Source: Parendozoicomonas sp. Alg238-R29
GTDB taxonomy: Bacteria > Pseudomonadota > Gammaproteobacteria > Pseudomonadales > Endozoicomonadaceae
Length of the DNA stretch: 61,212 nt
Assembly (NCBI RefSeq): GCF_947331445.1
Contig: NZ_CAMZOG010000016.1
Location: forward strand, 1 to 61,212
Direction of reading: 5' to 3'
Shown here: positions 57,505-61,212 of the stretch, in pieces
How positions within the stretch are numbered: the first letter of the stretch is position 1
Layout: every line of letters begins with the position of its first letter
The notes under the pieces: generated by a model
What the model was told of the DNA's origin: nothing
Seen by the model: the letters and a program-made list of their open reading frames with translations, nothing else
Database searches by the model: none
Position numbers and translations under genes: made by a program

Positions 57505-57530
57505 AAAGAAAGGTGCAACAGTGTCGCACC
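57505..57530 (-). terminator. Possible terminator after the DUF1016 gene
   Basis: GGTGC and GCACC enclose nine bases and are followed on the minus strand by TTTCTTTTC, five bases past the stop. The stem is short. Confidence 0.4.
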
Positions 57531-57534
57531 ATTT

Positions 57535-58665
57535 TTATTCATCATGACTTGATGCCTCCAAAACGGCGGATAACTCTTGCTCCAGCTCTTCAATGGTGGG
57601 CAAACTGGATCGCAGGTTTTCAGGTAACTGTTGGGTCATCGTCTGTTGCCAGTTGGCGACACCAATGGGGTTGTTGTAACCCGACAGAGCGTATTCAACC
57701 ACCAGGTTGTTTTTCTCTTTCACTAACAGTAAGCCGATGGTGGGCTGATCGGTTTCGTGGCGCATCTGGTCGTCAATAACAGCCTGATACAGGTGAAGCT
57801 GACTCACATGCTCTGGCTTAAACGCACCGATCTTAAGCTCTACCACCACATAGCAGCGCATTTTTAAATGGTAAAACAGCAGGTCGGCGTAAAAGTCTTG
57901 TTTCCCAAGCTCAAGATGTACCTGTCGCCCTACAAAGGCAAAACCCTGGCCGAGTTCCACCAGAAACTGTTCAAGATGTTGTTGCAGTCGGTTTTCCAGT
58001 TCGGCTTCCCGTTTAGGTGTATCCAGCCCTATGAAATCAAACAAGTAAGGGTCTTTAAATAATTGCACCGCCATATCCGACTGAACGGGTGGCAGGGTTT
58101 CGGGAAAGTTGTTGATGCTTTTGCCCCGTCGGCCAAATTCGTTGTTGTCGATATGGACAACCAGCATGTCCCGGCTCCATCCCCGTTCCAGTGCTTCCTG
58201 AGCGTACCAGAGCCGGGCGCTCTGCTCTTTAACCTTGTCCAGCAAAGCGCAATTGCTGCGCCATGGCAATTGTGCAACGGTGCGTTGCACAATTGCGGCA
58301 TCTGGCCAGCTGGCGGCAAATTTTGTCATATATTTCAGGTTTCTGGGGCTGAATCCAGACAGTGCGGGCAGTTGTTTTTTCAGATCTTGCGATAGCCGGT
58401 CAATGACCTTTGCGCCCCAGCCCGCTTGCTGTTGTTTGACCAGAATGTGTTGTCCCAGCTGCCAGTACAACAGTATTTGCTCTACATTCACTTTCTGTAA
58501 GGCTGTTACTCTCCTGCTGGCGATGATATCAATCATCTGGATCAGGAAATCCGGGTAATCGCCGGGCAGGTTGCTCAGGCTCTCGCCCACAGGAAAACAC
58601 ACACCATCTCGTTCTGAGGGTGCTCGTTCTTTGCGCGGCTCCTGTTTGTGATCGTCATCACTCAT
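57535..58665 (-). CDS. YhcG-like DUF1016 PD-(D/E)xK nuclease-domain protein
   Basis: 376 residues. The N-terminal DUF1016_N region has VNVEQILLYWQLGQHIL, LSQDLKKQLPALSGFSPRNL and VAQLPWRSNCALLDKV. The C-terminal nuclease-like domain has Asp261 (DFYADLLFYH) and Glu276-x-Lys278 (CYVVVELKIGAF), the PD-(D/E)xK pattern. The family is common in and near restriction systems; its target is unknown. It overlaps the hsdM stop by eight bases and sits between hsdM and hsdS, where it has separated two normally adjacent genes. Confidence 0.92.
   Translation of the reverse strand: MSDDDHKQEPRKERAPSERDGVCFPVGESLSNLPGDYPDFLIQMIDIIASRRVTALQKVNVEQILLYWQLGQHILVKQQQAGWGAKVIDRLSQDLKKQLPALSGFSPRNLKYMTKFAASWPDAAIVQRTVAQLPWRSNCALLDKVKEQSARLWYAQEALERGWSRDMLVVHIDNNEFGRRGKSINNFPETLPPVQSDMAVQLFKDPYLFDFIGLDTPKREAELENRLQQHLEQFLVELGQGFAFVGRQVHLELGKQDFYADLLFYHLKMRCYVVVELKIGAFKPEHVSQLHLYQAVIDDQMRHETDQPTIGLLLVKEKNNLVVEYALSGYNNPIGVANWQQTMTQQLPENLRSSLPTIEELEQELSAVLEASSHDE
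58266..58296. repeat. Palindromic element, copy 2 (inside the DUF1016 gene)
   Basis: Perfect 14-base arms (GCAATTGTGCAACG and its complement) with a 3-base spacer, encoding IVQRTVAQLP. It shares the 10-base arms of copy 1, about 800 bases away. Confidence 0.9.
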
Positions 58666-60199
58666 AACCCAACTCCTTCAGGTAACCCGCCATTTCTGTT
58701 TCCAGATCAGCCAGTTCATTGTGCAGCGCCAGTCGCTCACTCCGCACCGCCATCAGATCAATCTCTTCTTCCTCCTCGAAAGTATCCACATAACGGGGGA
58801 TATTCAGGTTGTAATCGTTCTCCTGAATCTCTTCCAGGGTGGCAAGGTAAGAATATTTGTCAGTGGTCTGGCGATCCTGAAAGGTATCAACAATCTTCTG
58901 GATATTGTCGGTACTGAGCTGGTTCTGGTTTTTGCCATTCTTAAATTCACGAGACGCATCAATAAACAGAACCTTGTCGTCAGTTTTCTGTTTACGGAAG
59001 ATCAGAATGGCGGCAGGAATACCTGTACCAAAGAACAGTTTCTCTGGTAGGCCAATTACAGTATCCAGCAGGTTTTCATCAATCAGTTGCTTGCGAATTT
59101 TGCCTTCGGACGATGCCCGGAACAGTACACCGTGAGGCACAACCACCCCCATTCGCCCCCCTCTCTTTGATGAAGAGCCGGGCTTTAGCGTCTCAATCAT
59201 ATGGGAGATAAAAGCGTAATCGCCTTTTGTTTTCGGCGGAATACCACGACGGAAACGACCAAAGGGATCATCTTCTGCACCTTCATGCCCCCACTTATCC
59301 AGTGAGAACGGAGGATTGGCTGTCACCACATCAAAGTGCAACAGCCCGCCCTGATTTTGTGAAGAGGTATCTTGCAGCTTGGGGTTACGAATGGTGTCGC
59401 CCCATTCAATCCGGTGGTTATCTTCACCGTGCAGGAACATGTTCATTTTGGCCAGTGACCATGTCGAACCAATGGCTTCCTGACCGAACAGTGCGTACTT
59501 CCTGGAACCACCAAAATTCTTCTGCACCTGCTTGCCACACTTCATAAGAAGTGAACCGGAACCACAGGCCGGGTCACAAATCTGGTCGCCTTCCTCAGGC
59601 TCCAGAAGAATAGAAAGCAGATCAGACACTTCTGGCGGGGTATAGAATTCACCCGCAGATTTACCACTCCCCGCAGCGAAGTGCTTGATCAGGTATTCGT
59701 AGGCGTTACCAATGACATCCAGCGAACCCACACGGCTGGGGCGCAGGTTCAGGGTTTCCTTGCCAAAGTCCTCCAGCAGGTGACGCAGAATATCGTTCTT
59801 CTGTTTTTCATCACCCAGCTTGTCGGTGTTGAAGCTGATGTCCTGAAACACATTTTTCAGCTTGGTGCCGTTGGCTTCTTCAATAGCATGGAGCGCTTGG
59901 TCGATACGGCTACCGTTACCGGCTTCATGACGGTGTTCGTACAAATCCCAGAAGGTGCTGCCGGTAGGGATTTTAAAGGATTGGCTGGCCATCATCGCTT
60001 CGATCATGGCCGGGTTGTCACCAAACTGTTTGGTAAGCTCTTCCACCTTGTCCTGATGCACATCGGAGATGTATTTCAGGAACAGCATGGTGAGGATAAA
60101 GTCTTTGTAGATAGAGGGATCAACGGTGCCACGGAAGGTGTCGCATGCCTTCCAAACGGTGGTGTTGATCTCTTGTTGGTTGATCGGGGAGTGTGGCAT
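58658..60199 (-). CDS. hsdM: Type I restriction methyltransferase subunit HsdM
   Basis: A 513-residue N6-adenine methyltransferase. The SAM-binding motif I is DPACGSGS (209-216) and the catalytic motif IV NPPF (295-298). The N-terminal domain has DPSIYKDFILTMLFLKYISD and the pre-motif GEFYTPPEVSDLL. The C-terminal helix EMAGYLKELGYE contacts HsdS. It methylates the site recognised by HsdS and forms the core of the restriction complex. It starts eight bases after the single-TRD protein. Confidence 0.97.
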   Translation of the reverse strand: MPHSPINQQEINTTVWKACDTFRGTVDPSIYKDFILTMLFLKYISDVHQDKVEELTKQFGDNPAMIEAMMASQSFKIPTGSTFWDLYEHRHEAGNGSRIDQALHAIEEANGTKLKNVFQDISFNTDKLGDEKQKNDILRHLLEDFGKETLNLRPSRVGSLDVIGNAYEYLIKHFAAGSGKSAGEFYTPPEVSDLLSILLEPEEGDQICDPACGSGSLLMKCGKQVQKNFGGSRKYALFGQEAIGSTWSLAKMNMFLHGEDNHRIEWGDTIRNPKLQDTSSQNQGGLLHFDVVTANPPFSLDKWGHEGAEDDPFGRFRRGIPPKTKGDYAFISHMIETLKPGSSSKRGGRMGVVVPHGVLFRASSEGKIRKQLIDENLLDTVIGLPEKLFFGTGIPAAILIFRKQKTDDKVLFIDASREFKNGKNQNQLSTDNIQKIVDTFQDRQTTDKYSYLATLEEIQENDYNLNIPRYVDTFEEEEEIDLMAVRSERLALHNELADLETEMAGYLKELGYE

Positions 60200-60207
60200 A
60201 TCTGTTC

Positions 60208-60849
60208 TCAGTGACCGCTCTGAATAAGTGTGTCTGAAGTCTGTGAAATTAAGTCGTGAGCAATAGCGTTAAGCTGTTGTTGCCTGTTTACTATTAATTT
60301 TTGAAGTAGCGCATTCTCTCTGATGCTTGCTGCATAGAGCTTGGCGATGGTGTTCTGTGTTTCTATGTTTGGCAGTGCAATTTGTGCAGCCGCAAGTACT
60401 GGCTTGCGAATACTGATCTGGTGGCTGCCTTCTGCGCTGTTTTTGAAGTAGCGCTGAACCGGTGGCTGATTAATCTGCCATGTCAGAAATTCCGGGTTTA
60501 TTGTGCCTTGGTATTCTGGTGTGACTCGTAACAGGAATAAGCTTGGTGCCAGGGTGGTGTCGGGCATATCACGTGTTACACAGCAGGCTAAGTGGCGAAG
60601 ACCTTTATTGATAAAGAGGATATCTCCCTGCTGAAGCCAGTCGGCTTTTCGCTTGCCTGTGAGGTTGGTTGTAATCAGGTTGCTGGTGAGCAGTTCACCC
60701 AGATCTGAAATATCTTTGGGCTGAACAGCCTTTGCGCTCCCTTCAGGATTGCCCTTGATCGCCCCACGAAATGGATAGCCTGCCTGAATGGTCACAAGCT
60801 CAGATAATGCAACCTGCCTGGCAGTGTGAGCTTTGACTTTCTTTGGCAT
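60208..60849 (-). CDS. Single-TRD HsdS-like protein
   Basis: 213 residues resembling one half of an HsdS: a target-recognition domain (LSELVTIQAGYPFRG at the start, SHQISIRKPVLAAAQIALPN, typical of the TRD end) and one helical spacer (TQNTIAKLYAASIRENALLQKLI). It begins the operon with AAAGG six bases before its ATG. It could dimerise into a full S subunit or act as a regulator or decoy of HsdS specificity. A complete HsdS is encoded further down. Confidence 0.82.
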   Translation of the reverse strand: MPKKVKAHTARQVALSELVTIQAGYPFRGAIKGNPEGSAKAVQPKDISDLGELLTSNLITTNLTGKRKADWLQQGDILFINKGLRHLACCVTRDMPDTTLAPSLFLLRVTPEYQGTINPEFLTWQINQPPVQRYFKNSAEGSHQISIRKPVLAAAQIALPNIETQNTIAKLYAASIRENALLQKLIVNRQQQLNAIAHDLISQTSDTLIQSGH

Positions 60850-61212
60850 GAAAACCTTTCTTTGTAAGTAAATCTGGAAATCATTGTGTCAGGCGGGAGC
60901 TTTTATGGCAATAATTAAATGCAGTATTAGAATGGTGCATTATTGTTTTTTCGCTCATGGCAAATCAAAGGATGTGATTATCAGGAGATAAGGGAGTGTC
61001 TGTTGCTCATTGAGCCTGGATTAAGTATCTACGCATGATTACGATGGCATTATCAATAAATTCAATGACTTAAAAGCACTGTATGTTCGGCCAACATATA
61101 CGACACACTCTCGGTCATTTTATGGTTAGAATCATCAGTCGCTTTTTGTCTGTATTTTAAAGGTGCTGAAAGAGGTTCTTTTTGACCGGTTTTCAAGCTT
61201 TTGAAGTGTTTG
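60850..61212. other. Region upstream of the restriction operon
   Basis: 363 bases without a supported gene. It must hold the operon promoter; I could not pick a convincing -35/-10 pair. A loose inverted repeat AATGCA ... TGCATT lies near 60920-60945. Nothing else is seen to the window end. Confidence 0.5.

Noticed and set aside
57375-57593. 72-codon minus-strand ORF between the DUF1016 gene and hsdS.
   Set aside because: It stitches together the palindrome (VQRSVAQL) and the hsdM-tail remnant and has no ribosome site; it is described as a scar, not a gene.
50501-61212. Searched for an integrase, transposase or prophage genes in the island.
   Set aside because: None found; every long frame belongs to the restriction operon or its accessory genes.

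Overview
The window looks like a chromosome segment of a marine gammaproteobacterium of the Oceanospirillales type, Endozoicomonas-like in flavour. This is an inference from gene content and order, not a measured placement. Supporting signs are the Pseudomonas-like run cysE-iscRSUA-hscBA-fdx-iscX ... ndk-rlmN-pilF-rodZ-hisS-yfgM-bamB-der, a tgt-yajC-secDF block, type III secretion (T3SS) genes, many fatty-acid oxidation genes and disordered, effector-like orphan proteins.

Layout. (1) 1-7358: fatty-acid activation and beta-oxidation. It has a DmdC-like acyl-CoA dehydrogenase cut by the left edge, fadD, a pair of acyl-CoA dehydrogenases of which one lacks the catalytic glutamate, and a FATP-like acyl-CoA synthetase. 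(2) 7545-13236: a four-gene T3SS mini-operon (sctD, YscE-like, needle sctF, YscG-like). Facing it tail to tail is a two-gene operon of a CesT-like chaperone and a 916-residue glycosyltransferase/LanM-dehydratase-like fusion. I predict the fusion is a T3SS effector; this is the most novel thing in the window. (3) 13286-15379: a NhaC-family transporter behind a promoter, a recognisable lysine riboswitch and a leader terminator, so it is probably a lysine transporter. (4) 15512-22869: guaA-guaB, xseA, an exported membrane protein of unknown function, and der. (5) 23005-32473: bamB, yfgM, hisS, rodZ, pilF, rlmN, ndk, then the purine salvage genes gpt and gsk, a relic of a glycyl-radical enzyme, and iscX. 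(6) 32473-40951: the isc operon with an IscR-type promoter, an orphan gene, cysE and trmJ. (7) 41210-48770: suhB, bacteriohemerythrin, a truncated acetyltransferase, secF-secD-yajC, tgt and queA. (8) 48893-50500: a disordered 472-residue orphan and tRNA-Leu(CAA). (9) 50534-61212: an accessory island with a type I restriction-modification operon (single-TRD S protein, hsdM, YhcG/DUF1016 nuclease, hsdS, RhuM, hsdR, YgjP-like metallopeptidase) that carries a recombination scar of an hsdM 3' end.

How the genes work together. The fatty-acid genes feed acyl-CoAs into oxidation. The Sec, BamB and YfgM genes serve protein export. The isc genes build Fe-S clusters, which RlmN and Fdx use; CysE supplies cysteine, the sulfur source of IscS. 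GuaA, GuaB, Gpt and Gsk manage guanine nucleotides. The restriction operon downstream of the tRNA is a defence island with additional hitchhiking modules. No CRISPR array, insertion sequence, prophage or rRNA was seen.
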